A stretch of DNA of 64,000 nucleotides from an uncultured Clostridia bacterium (GCA_934182605.1 CAKPRQ010000007.1:30224-94223), one strand, 5' to 3'. Shown: positions 1 to 9,207, numbered from the stretch's first letter. A program made the numbers and translations. The notes: generated by a model not told the origin, from the letters alone.

Positions 1-662
1 CTTCCTTCTACATTTCCTACAAAGTTCATATCAGAAGCCTCTGCATTTTCCTTTAAAAGTTTATACGATTCTTTCATTAAATCATTACCCTTATTCTCTT
101 CTGTTCCTATATTTAATAAACCTATTGCTGGCTTTTCTATATTACATGCATTTTTTAAATAAATATTAGCCATTTGTGCAAATTGTAATAAATTTATTGG
201 CTTACAATTCGTATTTGAGCCTGCATCTATTAACATTAAACCTTTTTTATATGCTGGTAACATTGGTGCTAAAGCTGGTCTATCTACACCTTTTATTCTT
301 CCTACTATTAATGTCGCTCCAGTTAAAAGTGCTCCAGAATTTCCAGCTGATACGAAAGCATCACCCTCACCATTTTTTAACATATTAAATCCTACTACCA
401 TTGATGAATCTTTTTTATGTTTAATTGCTTGTGTTGGTATGTCTTCCATCTCTATAACTTCAGTAGCATTTTTTATTTTTAAGTTTGAAGCTAAATCTGA
501 AAGTTTTTCTACATTATATAATTCTTTTATTTTATCCATTATTACCTTTTCTTGACCAATCATTATAATTTCTGAATTTATTTCCTTTGCTGCTCTTACT
601 GCACCTTTTATTGTTGCTTCTGGTGCATTATCTCCCCCCATAGCATCTAACAAAATTTTCAT
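1..662 (-). CDS. plsX: Phosphate acyltransferase PlsX, 3' part outside window
   Basis: PlsX makes acyl-phosphate from acyl-ACP, the first step of phospholipid synthesis in Gram-positive bacteria, at the inner face of the membrane. Reading the minus strand from position 662 gives MKILLDAMGGDNAPEATIKG, the characteristic PlsX N-terminus, followed by VSAGNSGALLTGAT and a DRPALAPMLP stretch, all typical of the family. About 220 codons are visible and the C-terminus lies left of the window (the family is usually about 330 residues). The ATG has a good GGAAGGA ribosome site about 10 nt upstream. The 19 nt leading into the ATG are the same as those in front of the M16-like gene that starts at 10482. 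The product is clear; only the 3' end is missing. Confidence 0.95.
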   Translation of the reverse strand, partial: MKILLDAMGGDNAPEATIKGAVRAAKEINSEIIMIGQEKVIMDKIKELYNVEKLSDLASNLKIKNATEVIEMEDIPTQAIKHKKDSSMVVGFNMLKNGEGDAFVSAGNSGALLTGATLIVGRIKGVDRPALAPMLPAYKKGLMLIDAGSNTNCKPINLLQFAQMANIYLKNACNIEKPAIGLLNIGTEENKGNDLMKESYKLLKENAEASDMNFVGNVEG

Positions 663-682
663 AATTAATATCATTCCTTCCC

Positions 683-820
683 AAGGCATAAATCTAGTTG
701 GAAAAGAATCAAATTTTGACTAGGAAAACGAATTTGAAATTTATGAGGCGTACTTTTGGTACGTTGATTAAATCTCAAATGAAGTTTGACAACGTCAAAA
801 CTGTAATTATTTTTCAACCA
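683..820. repeat. Palindromic repeat family 2, long copy
   Basis: The first 38 bases (683-720) match 26542-26579 with about four differences. The right arm at 787-819 resembles the right arm of that second copy. Between the arms this copy carries an extra nested hairpin around GCGTAC/GTACGT (about 735-775), flanked by ATTTGA and TCAAAT arms. The element sits directly upstream of plsX. The 26.5 kb copy looks like a deletion derivative of this one. Confidence 0.7.
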
Positions 821-987
821 TTATTTTCGTATGATTAAAACCATACGCTCCCTTCTCATCTTATTTTTAATATTTTCAAAATTTTTGTACATATATTTTA
901 ATACGATTTATTAAAATTTGCAAGAGGTTTTAAAAATAAAATGAATGTTACATGAGTATTAATATTATACCCTCCCACGTTAATCTT

Positions 988-1026
988 AATAAAAAAACAC
1001 CTCAATATAACAAATTAAAGTGTTTC
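988..1026 (-). terminator. Rho-independent terminator after the 1036-2028 gene
   Basis: On the minus strand AAACACTT pairs with AGGTGTTT across a loop of about 16 nt and is followed by a T run. It lies just after the stop codon of the coiled-coil gene. Confidence 0.6.
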
Positions 1027-1035
1027 TATTCTCTT

Positions 1036-2028
1036 CTAAATCTTCATTGGATTCATTTCATACTTAATTTTAAATACCTTAAATGCATCTAATTTTTGTT
1101 CTTTTAAACAATTTAAATAATCATTTAATTCTTCTATATTTTTACAAGCAACTATAATTGCTGGATTTAGATTTCTTTTAAACATTACTTCTACAGCAAA
1201 ATTAAAGCTTTTTAATAAAGAATAATTGCTTTTATTTTTAGCTAAATTATATGTCTCTTTAAATCTAGAAATTGTTGGATTTCTAAATGTATGTAGAGAT
1301 ATTATAAAGTTTTCTCTTACTATATCTTCTAAAGATTTTTCTGTGTCTACTGTATATTTAGATAAGTCGCTTAGAGTATATGGTAAGAAAATTTTTTCTT
1401 GCTTTTCTGATATTAATAATGTATTGTTTTCTTGTATTTTATATGGTTTATATAAAACATCTTCTTTTGGGTTACCCCCATCTATATTAATACTATTAAC
1501 AACCTTATTTTCATTATCTTCTTTTCTTTTTTCTTGGAATTCTCTAATAATATTTTCTTTAAAATTTGAAGCTTCATCATTTAAAGTGTTTATTATTGGT
1601 TTTGATGAATTTATAAATTTATCAACATATGTAGTATTATTTAAAATTTCATTTTTGTTTTCCATCTTTTTTAAATTATATAAATTTAGTTGGTTACTTA
1701 TGTCTTCCTCATTTATATTTTCATTAGAAGTTTGCATGGATATTGTAAATAATATTGAATTTATACTATTTTCTAAATCTTTTAATATAGTTAAATTTTT
1801 ATTTGATTTATCTATTGAGTCATTAAGTGTTTTTAATAATTGTGGTAACATACATGATTCTTCTATTATATTTTCTGCATTTAAATTTCTAGACATTATT
1901 TCTAAAGATTCCATTAAATACTTTTTATTGTCTTCTGTAGACTTTTTTAAGTTATTTATATTTTCTAATTCATTTTTTAACATATTTTCTACATTTAAAA
2001 TCTTTTCTTGTACTTTTACATCTAACAT
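1036..2028 (-). CDS. Hypothetical coiled-coil protein
   Basis: I do not recognise this 330-residue protein. The start is taken at the ATG at 2028 because AGGTG lies 6 nt upstream; a longer reading frame begins at 2103 but has no ribosome site. The first ~190 residues are Lys/Glu/Asn-rich, with heptad-like Leu/Ile spacing that suggests coiled coil. A more globular C-terminal part (about residues 210-330) contains a run of Phe/Tyr/Lys-rich helices. There is no signal peptide or membrane segment, so it is probably cytoplasmic. It stands alone between plsX and tuf with its own terminator. Function is unknown. Confidence 0.7.
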   Translation of the reverse strand: MLDVKVQEKILNVENMLKNELENINNLKKSTEDNKKYLMESLEIMSRNLNAENIIEESCMLPQLLKTLNDSIDKSNKNLTILKDLENSINSILFTISMQTSNENINEEDISNQLNLYNLKKMENKNEILNNTTYVDKFINSSKPIINTLNDEASNFKENIIREFQEKRKEDNENKVVNSINIDGGNPKEDVLYKPYKIQENNTLLISEKQEKIFLPYTLSDLSKYTVDTEKSLEDIVRENFIISLHTFRNPTISRFKETYNLAKNKSNYSLLKSFNFAVEVMFKRNLNPAIIVACKNIEELNDYLNCLKEQKLDAFKVFKIKYEMNPMKI

Positions 2029-2127
2029 TTTTTTCACCTGTTTCTTTTTTATTTCCTTGTGAATAATATCACATAATGAAGAAAAATGCAAATAAATTTT
2101 CAAAAAAGTGATAAAAATAAAAAATCA

Positions 2128-2151
2128 GGTTTCAGAATATTTTCTGAAACC
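2128..2151 (-). terminator. tuf terminator, probably bidirectional
   Basis: A perfect 10 bp stem (GGTTTCAGAA/TTCTGAAACC) with a 4 nt loop has T-rich runs on both sides. It ends tuf on the minus strand and could also stop plus-strand transcripts. Confidence 0.9.
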
Positions 2152-2168
2152 CTTTATTTTTTTTATAA

Positions 2169-3371
2169 TTATTCAATTATATCAGAAACGATACCAGAAC
2201 CTACAGTTCTTCCACCTTCACGTATAGCAAATCTTAATCCTTTTTCTATAGCGATTGGTGTAATTAATTCGATTTCCATTGTAATGTTATCTCCTGGCAT
2301 TACCATTTCTGTTCCAGCTGGTAATTCTATAACACCTGTAACGTCTGTTGTTCTGAAATAGAATTGTGGTCTATATCCGTTAAAGAATGGTGTATGTCTT
2401 CCACCTTCTTCTTTAGTTAAGATATATACTTCAGCTTTGAATTTTGTATGTGGATGTATTGTTCCTGGTTTTGCAATTACTTGACCTCTTTCGATTTCTG
2501 TTCTTTGAATACCTCTTAAAAGTACACCAATGTTATCTCCAGCTTCTGCTTGGTCTAATAATTTTCTGAACATTTCTACACCTGTAATAACTGTTTTCTT
2601 AGCTTCTTTTGATAATCCTACGATTTCAACTTCATCATTAACTTTTATTACTCCTCTTTCTACTCTACCTGTGGCAACTGTTCCTCTACCTGTAATTGTG
2701 AATACGTCTTCTACTGGCATTAAGAATGCACCGTCTGTTGGTCTTTCTGGAGTTGGAATATAGCTATCAACTGCATCCATTAATTCTTTTATTGGAGCAT
2801 ATACAGGATCATTTGGATCTGTAGATGTTGATTCTAATACTTTTAATGAAGATCCTTTTATAACTGGAATTTCGTCTCCTGGGAATTCATATTGAGATAA
2901 TAAATCTCTAACTTCCATTTCAACTAATTCTAATAATTCTGGATCATCAACCATATCACATTTATTCAAATAAACAACGATGTATTTAACACCAACTTGT
3001 CTAGCTAATAAGATATGTTCTCTTGTTTGAGGCATTGGACCATCAGCTGCTGAAACTACTAATATAGCTCCATCCATTTGTGCAGCACCTGTAATCATGT
3101 TTTTTACATAGTCAGCGTGTCCTGGGCAGTCAACGTGTGCATAATGTCTATTTTCTGTTTCGTATTCTACGTGAGCTGTATTGATTGTGATACCTCTTTC
3201 TCTTTCTTCTGGTGCACCATCAATCTGATCGTAAGCTGTGAATTGAGCTCTACCTAATAATCCTAAATATTTAGTAATAGCTGCTGTTGTTGTTGTTTTA
3301 CCATGGTCTACGTGACCAATTGTACCAATGTTAACATGTGGTTTTGTTCTTTCAAATTTTGCTTTTGCCAT
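2169..3371 (-). CDS. tuf: Translation elongation factor Tu
   Basis: EF-Tu is the GTPase that delivers aminoacyl-tRNA to the ribosome. The 400-residue product has the full family length. G1 is GHVDHGKT (residues 19-26), G3 is DCPGHADYVKNMITGAAQMD and G4 is NKCDMVDD; the C-terminal beta-barrel domains are complete. AAGGAGG precedes the ATG. The gene has its own promoter (3479-3507) and terminator, so it is transcribed separately from the rpsL-rpsG-fusA operon just upstream, although read-through is possible. Low-G+C context with good codon adaptation suggests high expression. Confidence 0.99.
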   Translation of the reverse strand: MAKAKFERTKPHVNIGTIGHVDHGKTTTTAAITKYLGLLGRAQFTAYDQIDGAPEERERGITINTAHVEYETENRHYAHVDCPGHADYVKNMITGAAQMDGAILVVSAADGPMPQTREHILLARQVGVKYIVVYLNKCDMVDDPELLELVEMEVRDLLSQYEFPGDEIPVIKGSSLKVLESTSTDPNDPVYAPIKELMDAVDSYIPTPERPTDGAFLMPVEDVFTITGRGTVATGRVERGVIKVNDEVEIVGLSKEAKKTVITGVEMFRKLLDQAEAGDNIGVLLRGIQRTEIERGQVIAKPGTIHPHTKFKAEVYILTKEEGGRHTPFFNGYRPQFYFRTTDVTGVIELPAGTEMVMPGDNITMEIELITPIAIEKGLRFAIREGGRTVGSGIVSDIIE

Positions 3372-3478
3372 TTAAAAATCCTCCTTTTAATTTAAAGATG
3401 TTTATATTTGATGTTCTACATCTCATCTTTATTTTCTAAATTTTAATGACTAAAAAATTTTTCTTTATTTTCCACACT

Positions 3479-3507
3479 ATTTTATACTATTTTTGGGGAA
3501 AAATCAA
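3479..3507 (-). promoter_or_regulatory. tuf promoter
   Basis: On the minus strand TTGATT (3507-3502) and TAAAAT (3484-3479) are separated by exactly 17 nt. This lies about 110 nt upstream of the tuf ATG, in the fusA-tuf gap. Confidence 0.75.
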
Positions 3508-3539
3508 GAGTTTTTTAATTTTTTTTAATAAATTTAAAA

Positions 3540-5624
3540 CTATTCTTCTTTTTTGCCTCTAGAAGCCACAATAGTATCCAAAATAGATTTTGGAACTTCT
3601 TCATAATGACTTGGTTCCATTGCATATGTTCCTCTACCTTGTGTTTTAGAACGTAAATCTGTAGCATAACCAAACATTTCAGATAATGGAATAAATCCTC
3701 TTATTATTTGAGAACCGCTTCTTGCTTCCATACCTTCCATTTTTCCTCTTCTAGAATTTATATCTCCAATAACATCTCCCATATATTCTTCTGGAACTGT
3801 TATTTCAACTTTCATTATTGGCTCTAGTATTACAGATTTTGCTTTTCTACATCCTTCTTTGAATGCCATAGATGCCGCTATTTTGAATGCTGCTTCTGAA
3901 GAGTCTACTTCGTGGTAAGAACCATCTACTAAAGTAGCTTTGAAATCTATAACTGGATATCCAGCTAAAATTCCGCTTTCTGCTGCTTCTCTTATACCAG
4001 CCTCAATAGGTTTTACATATTCTTTTGGAACTGCTCCACCTACGATTTTGCTTTCAAATTGAATTCCTGTACCTGGTTCTAATGGCTCCATTTCTAACCA
4101 AACGTGACCATATTGTCCTTTACCACCAGATTGACGTATAAATTTACCTTCTACTCTTACTGAATTTCTAATTGTTTCTTTATATGCAACTTGTGGTTTT
4201 CCTACATTACATTCAACTTTAAATTCTCTTTTTAATCTATCTACGATTATATCTAAGTGTAATTCTCCCATACCTGCAATAACAGTTTGACCTGTTTCGT
4301 GGTTTGTATACACTTTAAATGTTGGATCTTCTTCAGCTAATTTTGCTAAAGCTATTCCCATTTTTTCTTGAGCTACTTTATCTTTTGGCTCAATAGCTAT
4401 ATCTATAACTGGTTCTGGGAATTCCATAGATTCTAATATAACAGGATTATTCACATCACATAATGTATCACCTGTTGTTACTTCTTTTAATCCAACTGCT
4501 GCAGCTATATCTCCAGCAAATACTTTTTCTATATCTTCTCTATGGTTTGCATGCATTTGAAGAATTCTTCCAATTCTTTCTTTTTTATCTTTATTAGCAT
4601 TTAATACTGTAGAACCTGATTCTAAAGTTCCTGAGTATACTCTAAAGAAACATAATTTTCCAACAAATGGGTCTGTTGCTATTTTAAATGCTAATGCTGC
4701 AAATGGTTCAGAATCTGATGTTTTTCTTTCAACTTCATTTCCATCTTTATCAACACCTTTAATATTTTCTATATCTAATGGTGATGGCATATAAGCAACT
4801 ATCGCATCTAATAATTCTTGCACCCCTTTATTCTTATATGAAGAACCACAACATACTGGAACAATTTCATTAGCTATAGTTCCTTTTCTTAATGCAGAAT
4901 GAATTTCTTGTTCTGTTAATTCTCCACCGTCCAAATATTTCATCATTAATTCATCATCTTGCTCTGCTACAGCTTCTAATAACTTTCCTCTATATTCATC
5001 TGCTAATTCTTTCATATCTTCTGGAATATCTGTTTCTTCAATAACCTTACCTAGGTCATCTTTATGCACAAATGCTCTCATTTTTATTAAATCTACTATT
5101 CCTACAAATGTATCTTCTGCACCAATTGGTAATTGGATTGGAACAGCATTTGCTTCTAATCTTTCATGCATTTGTTTTACACAACCATAAAAATCAGCAC
5201 CTGTTATATCCATTTTATTTACATATGCCATTCTTGGTACTCTGTATTTATTTGCTTGTCTCCATACAGTTTCAGATTGTGGTTGAACTCCACCTTTTGC
5301 ACAAAAAACTGTTACTGAACCATCAAGAACTCTTAAAGAACGTTCAACTTCAACAGTAAAGTCAACGTGTCCTGGTGTATCTATTATGTTTATTCTATGG
5401 TTTAACCAATTACAAGTTGTTGCTGCTGATGTTATTGTAATTCCTCTTTCTTGTTCTTGAGCCATCCAGTCCATAGTTGCTGCACCTTCGTGAGTTTCTC
5501 CTATTTTATGTGTTCTACCTGTATAAAACAAAATTCTCTCTGTAGTAGTTGTTTTTCCTGCATCTATATGCGCCATTATACCTATATTTCTTGTTTTTTC
5601 TAATGAACATGGTCTTTCAGCCAT
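3540..5624 (-). CDS. fusA: Translation elongation factor G
   Basis: EF-G is the GTPase that moves tRNAs and mRNA through the ribosome. The 694 residues are full length. G1 AHIDAGKTT is near residue 18, the DTPGHVDF G3 and NKMD G4 motifs follow, and domains IV-V end in a Lys/Glu-rich tail. AAAGGAGG lies before the ATG. It is 17 nt from rpsG and belongs to the str operon rpsL-rpsG-fusA. The tail is slightly shorter than in many homologues but no essential element is missing. Confidence 0.99.
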   Translation of the reverse strand: MAERPCSLEKTRNIGIMAHIDAGKTTTTERILFYTGRTHKIGETHEGAATMDWMAQEQERGITITSAATTCNWLNHRINIIDTPGHVDFTVEVERSLRVLDGSVTVFCAKGGVQPQSETVWRQANKYRVPRMAYVNKMDITGADFYGCVKQMHERLEANAVPIQLPIGAEDTFVGIVDLIKMRAFVHKDDLGKVIEETDIPEDMKELADEYRGKLLEAVAEQDDELMMKYLDGGELTEQEIHSALRKGTIANEIVPVCCGSSYKNKGVQELLDAIVAYMPSPLDIENIKGVDKDGNEVERKTSDSEPFAALAFKIATDPFVGKLCFFRVYSGTLESGSTVLNANKDKKERIGRILQMHANHREDIEKVFAGDIAAAVGLKEVTTGDTLCDVNNPVILESMEFPEPVIDIAIEPKDKVAQEKMGIALAKLAEEDPTFKVYTNHETGQTVIAGMGELHLDIIVDRLKREFKVECNVGKPQVAYKETIRNSVRVEGKFIRQSGGKGQYGHVWLEMEPLEPGTGIQFESKIVGGAVPKEYVKPIEAGIREAAESGILAGYPVIDFKATLVDGSYHEVDSSEAAFKIAASMAFKEGCRKAKSVILEPIMKVEITVPEEYMGDVIGDINSRRGKMEGMEARSGSQIIRGFIPLSEMFGYATDLRSKTQGRGTYAMEPSHYEEVPKSILDTIVASRGKKEE

Positions 5625-5641
5625 ATACTTTTAACCTCCTT

Positions 5642-6112
5642 TTACCATTTGTAATGTGCAAATGCTTTATTAGCTTCTGCCATTCTATGCATATCTTCTT
5701 TTTTCTTGAATGCTCCACCATTGTTGTTAATTGCATCTATAATTTCTGCTGCTAGTTTTTGAGCCATTGTTTTTTCATTTCTCTTTCTAGCATATAACAC
5801 TAACCATCTTAAACCTAAAGTTTGTCTTCTTTCTGGTCTAATTTCCATTGGAACTTGATATGTTGCTCCACCAACTCTTCTTGCTTTTACTTCAAGAACT
5901 GGCATTACATTATTTAAAGCATTTTCAAAAACTTCTAATGGTGATGTTTGTTGTTTTTCTTGAACTATTTCAAATGCGTCATAAACAATTTTTTGAGCTA
6001 TTGATTTTTTACCATCTAACATTACATTGTTTACTAATTTTGTAACAATTTTGCTATTATATATTGGATCTGGTAAAACATCTCTTTTTGCTATATATCC
6101 TTTTCTAGGCAC
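5642..6112 (-). CDS. rpsG: 30S ribosomal protein S7
   Basis: S7 is a primary binding protein of the 3' domain of 16S rRNA in the 30S head. The product is 156 residues, the standard length, beginning MPRKGYIAKRDVLPDP and ending with the conserved HRMAEANKAFAHYKW helix. The start codon is GTG at 6112, preceded by AAGGAGTG. It lies between rpsL and fusA as in almost all Firmicutes. The 180 nt gap to rpsL holds a short AAATT-rich dyad near 6179-6199 of unknown meaning. Confidence 0.99.
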   Translation of the reverse strand: MPRKGYIAKRDVLPDPIYNSKIVTKLVNNVMLDGKKSIAQKIVYDAFEIVQEKQQTSPLEVFENALNNVMPVLEVKARRVGGATYQVPMEIRPERRQTLGLRWLVLYARKRNEKTMAQKLAAEIIDAINNNGGAFKKKEDMHRMAEANKAFAHYKW

Positions 6113-6292
6113 TATTCTTCACTCCTTTTTTAAATTTAAGGTTTTCCCTTATTTTGTGTTTATTAAACACCGTTACTCTGGAAATTTTAATTAATTTCCC
6201 GCATAGTACATAAAATATATTTTCTAAATTATTTTTGCTATATTTTAGTTATATAATTTTTTTGCACTACAATTTACTTATTTACCTAATTT

Positions 6293-6706
6293 TTATTTTT
6301 TAGGTTTTTTAGCACCATATTTAGAACGAGCTTGGTTTCTATCTTTAACACCAGCTGTATCTAATGTACCTCTAATTATATGGTATCTAACACCTGGTAA
6401 GTCTTTTACCCTACCCCCTCTAATTAAAACAACACTGTGTTCTTGTAAGTTATGACCTACACCTGGAATATAAGATGTAACTTCAAATCCATTTGAAAGT
6501 CTAACTCTGGCAACTTTTCTCATAGCTGAGTTTGGTTTTTTAGGTGTAACTGTTTTAACTAATGTACATACGCCTCTTTTTTGTGGTGCTCTATTATTTG
6601 TTGTTTTCTTTTTTAATGAATTTAAGCCTTTTTGTAGAGCTGGTGCAGTAGATTTTGTTACTGATGTTTGTCTACCTTTTCTTACTAATTGATTAATTGT
6701 TGGCAT
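6293..6706 (-). CDS. rpsL: 30S ribosomal protein S12
   Basis: S12 is the decoding-site protein of the 30S subunit and the classic streptomycin target. I place the start at the ATG at 6706 (MPTINQLVRKGR), which has GGAGGTGA 7 nt upstream; the longer frame to 6724 would include the ribosome site. The resulting 137 residues match the family length. The conserved KKPNSAMRKVARVRLSNG and PGVGHNLQEHS segments are intact, including the lysine positions of the streptomycin region. It is the first gene of the str operon, with a consensus promoter at 6763-6791. Confidence 0.98.
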   Translation of the reverse strand: MPTINQLVRKGRQTSVTKSTAPALQKGLNSLKKKTTNNRAPQKRGVCTLVKTVTPKKPNSAMRKVARVRLSNGFEVTSYIPGVGHNLQEHSVVLIRGGRVKDLPGVRYHIIRGTLDTAGVKDRNQARSKYGAKKPKK

Positions 6707-6734
6707 TTCTAATTTCACCTCCATAACTAAAATA

Positions 6735-6760
6735 AAGCGTTAATATAAAAATTAACGCTT
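6735..6760 (-). terminator. Perfect hairpin at the rpsL transcription start
   Basis: A perfect 10 bp stem (AAGCGTTAAT/ATTAACGCTT) with a 6 nt loop is followed on the minus strand by TTTATTTT. It probably terminates the Spo0E-like transcript coming from upstream. It starts only 3 nt after the rpsL -10 box, so the predicted +1 falls inside its first arm. Confidence 0.6.
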
Positions 6761-6762
6761 CT

Positions 6763-6791
6763 ATTTTATCATATTTGTATGATTTTGTCAA
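6763..6791 (-). promoter_or_regulatory. str operon (rpsL) promoter
   Basis: TTGACA (6791-6786) and TAAAAT (6768-6763) on the minus strand are 17 nt apart, an almost perfect vegetative promoter placed about 60 nt before rpsL. Confidence 0.85.
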
Positions 6792-6834
6792 ATATTTTAA
6801 CTGGTTTTTTTCTTATTTCCGTAATAATTTCCAG

Positions 6835-6972
6835 CTATGCTATTTCTCTATAGTACTCCGCTATCAATTTATCCAATTCAAGACTCAAGTTATAAATGAT
6901 TTCGTAATCTGCATTTTCTTCTATTTTTTTATTCAATTCATCTCTTAATCTACAAATTTTTTCATTTAACAT
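6835..6972 (-). CDS. Spo0E-like aspartyl-phosphate phosphatase (45 aa)
   Basis: This is a short gene that is easy to miss. The 45-residue product starts MLNEKICRLRDELNKKI and ends with SLELDKLIAEYYREIA. The S-x-E-L-D-x-L-I-x-x-Y-Y motif is the signature of the Spo0E family, small two-helix proteins that dephosphorylate Spo0A~P and delay sporulation. AGGAG lies 8 nt before the ATG and a promoter stands at 7016-7044, so it is a single-gene unit inserted between lgt and the str operon. The substrate is inferred from the family, not seen here. The call is strong because the motif, length and ribosome site all agree. Confidence 0.85.
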   Translation of the reverse strand: MLNEKICRLRDELNKKIEENADYEIIYNLSLELDKLIAEYYREIA

Positions 6973-7015
6973 ATAACTCACTCCTTTAATTACATTTTTC
7001 TTACTCCCTATATAT

Positions 7016-7044
7016 AAAATAACATATTTTTTTTATCAAGTCAA
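7016..7044 (-). promoter_or_regulatory. Promoter of the Spo0E-like gene
   Basis: On the minus strand TTGACT (7044-7039) and TATTTT (7021-7016) are separated by 17 nt, about 44 nt upstream of the ATG. Confidence 0.65.
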
Positions 7045-7084
7045 TGATATCTAGGGCTTTTCTGAACTTTCGTGTTACATGATT

Positions 7085-7873
7085 TTACATTTTTTTATTT
7101 TTTTTATACTTTTTATATAAAATAAGACAGGAAACTACAAAAATCGACAAAGATAACGCCTGCGAAATTCTTACATTAAAAAACATTAAACTATCTATTC
7201 TTACACCTTCGACAAAAAATCTTACAAAAGAATACATAATTAAATATAATAATGCAATCTCTCCTTTAAACTTTCTTTTCTTCCTAATTTTATATAATAT
7301 AATAAATATCATTAAAGTTGAAATGGATTCATATAAAAAAGTAGGGTGTACTTCCTTATAAATTCCATTTTCTATTATCCCCATTCTCCATGGTAAATTT
7401 GTTTCATAACCATATGCCTCAACATTTATAAAATTTCCCAATCTTCCTATTGATTGTGCTAACGGTAAAAAAGGTGCCAAATAGTCTAATACGTCTAAAA
7501 AATTTATATTTCTTTTTTTACAAAATACTAATATTGTTACAATTGCACCTATTATACCGCCATAAATTGCAAGTCCACCGCTTCTAAAATCAAATATTTT
7601 TAATGGTTCTGCCATATATGGTTCTAAATTAAATATGATATAATATAGCCTTGCTGATATAATAGAAATTGGAATTACATATAGACTTAAATCTAAAATA
7701 GTTTCAAACTTTATACCGTATTTACCTGAATCCCTTTTACATAGTAACAATGCTGTTACCATACCTAAAACAATTAAAATCGCATACCAATATACATCTA
7801 TATTAAATATGGAAAATGCAACTTTTTCTAATTCTAGTTCTAAATTAATTATTGGAAAATTTACAATATTCAC
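7085..7873 (-). CDS. lgt: Prolipoprotein diacylglyceryl transferase
   Basis: Lgt moves diacylglycerol from phosphatidylglycerol to the lipobox cysteine of prelipoproteins in the cytoplasmic membrane. The 262-residue protein has about seven hydrophobic segments. The family hallmarks are visible: a FRSGGLAIYGG segment and AQSIGRLGNFINVEAYG, containing the conserved Arg and Asn of the active region, then HPTFLYES. The start is GTG at 7873 with GAGG upstream. It lies downstream of the two M16 peptidase genes, 24 nt away, and is probably co-transcribed with them. Confidence 0.97.
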   Translation of the reverse strand: MNIVNFPIINLELELEKVAFSIFNIDVYWYAILIVLGMVTALLLCKRDSGKYGIKFETILDLSLYVIPISIISARLYYIIFNLEPYMAEPLKIFDFRSGGLAIYGGIIGAIVTILVFCKKRNINFLDVLDYLAPFLPLAQSIGRLGNFINVEAYGYETNLPWRMGIIENGIYKEVHPTFLYESISTLMIFIILYKIRKKRKFKGEIALLYLIMYSFVRFFVEGVRIDSLMFFNVRISQALSLSIFVVSCLILYKKYKKNKKM

Positions 7874-7896
7874 AAAAACCTCTAAAATATCTCTTT

Positions 7897-9180
7897 TTAT
7901 TTTTTATTAATTACTGATAATACTATCTTATCCTTATTAAACACTTCATTTAAAACAAATTCCACGTCTTGTAATCCTAAAGTACTAAATTCCTCAATAT
8001 AATCAAAGCTTCCAATACCTTTAAAAAAATTCATTAAAAGATTTGTGGCTATATCATCTATGCTATTATAAGTCTTTACATAATCTGCATATAACATTTT
8101 TTTAGTTCTATTAAAATCTTCTTCATTTATTCCTTCAGCTTTTAGTTTTTCAATCTCTGTTATTAACATTTCTTTAACCTTCTGTGGAATATTTGATTGT
8201 CCTTGTATTAGAACATAACCATAATTTTTAGAAAATTCATAATCCATAGCAGGAGCAGATTGTAACAAATTTTCTTCATATAATTTGTTATATAATGTCG
8301 AGCTTTTTCCTATTAGAAGGCTTAACAAAATTTGTATAGATATATGTCTTTTAATCATTTCTTTACTAGATAAACATTCCACATCATCTTTTATTCCTAT
8401 TGTAAATAATGGAATACTTACTTCCATTTTTTCTTCCATATAATCTTTTACAATTTCTTTTTGCTCTTTAGGATATATTCTTTTTATTTCTGCTTGACTT
8501 TTCACATCTTTTATTAATCTTTTTTCTATTTCTTTAAAAATTTCTTCCGCTTCAAAATCTCCGCATACCACTATTGCCATATTTGAAGGATGATAAAAAG
8601 TATTATAACAATCATATAAAGTTTCTTTTGTTATTTGAGCAATAGTTTCTTTAGTTCCTGTTATATCAATATTTATAGGGTTATCTTTATACATACATCT
8701 TAAAGTATTTAAATATACTTTCCATTCAGGGGTATCATCATACATCATTATCTCTTGTCCTATAATTCCTCTTTCTTTTTCTACATTTTCATCTGTAAAG
8801 TATGGGTGTTGTACATAATCCATTAGTTCATCCAATGCTTCATAAAAATTTTCTGTTGCTTCGAATAAATATGCAGTATGGTCATTTGTTGTATAGGCAT
8901 TTGCATTTACTCCAAGTGCTGTTAGAATATCTAAACTATTTGTCCCGTTTTCTTGCTCAAATAATTTATGTTCTAAATAATGTGCTACACCATTTGGAAC
9001 TTCTACTTCTCGATTTTCACCTGGCACTACAAATTTATTGTCTATAGAGCCATAATTTGTTCCAAATATCATAAATTTTTTCATTGTATTCTTTTTAGGC
9101 ATAAACATTATTGTTAAGCCGTTTTCTAATTTCTTAACATATACCTTTTCCTTTATTTTATCATTTTCTATAATTTGCAT
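7897..9180 (-). CDS. M16 family zinc peptidase, catalytic (YmfH-like)
   Basis: The 427-residue protein carries the inverted zinc motif HYLEH at residues 67-71, with the downstream glutamate helix ERGIIGQEIMMYDD. These are the catalytic features of M16 (pitrilysin/insulinase-type) peptidases. In Bacilli the homologous pair YmfF/YmfH works as one catalytic and one non-catalytic half, and the next gene upstream here looks like the inactive half. No signal peptide is seen, so it is cytoplasmic. The ATG at 9180 has AAAGGAA upstream. The physiological substrate is unknown. Confidence 0.93.
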   Translation of the reverse strand: MQIIENDKIKEKVYVKKLENGLTIMFMPKKNTMKKFMIFGTNYGSIDNKFVVPGENREVEVPNGVAHYLEHKLFEQENGTNSLDILTALGVNANAYTTNDHTAYLFEATENFYEALDELMDYVQHPYFTDENVEKERGIIGQEIMMYDDTPEWKVYLNTLRCMYKDNPINIDITGTKETIAQITKETLYDCYNTFYHPSNMAIVVCGDFEAEEIFKEIEKRLIKDVKSQAEIKRIYPKEQKEIVKDYMEEKMEVSIPLFTIGIKDDVECLSSKEMIKRHISIQILLSLLIGKSSTLYNKLYEENLLQSAPAMDYEFSKNYGYVLIQGQSNIPQKVKEMLITEIEKLKAEGINEEDFNRTKKMLYADYVKTYNSIDDIATNLLMNFFKGIGSFDYIEEFSTLGLQDVEFVLNEVFNKDKIVLSVINKK

Positions 9181-9207
9181 TCGCTTTCAATTCCTTTCTC
9201 ATGTCTA

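Noticed and set aside
1226..2062. Plus-strand open frame of 278 codons opposite the coiled-coil gene
   Set aside because: It is Ser/Phe/Leu-rich shadow translation of a Lys/Glu/Asn-rich gene, with no ribosome site; the minus-strand frame has a clear start and terminator.
5072..5359. Plus-strand open frame of 95 codons inside fusA
   Set aside because: It is rich in Leu/His/Phe, as expected for the complement of a biased gene, has no ribosome site and lies wholly inside EF-G.
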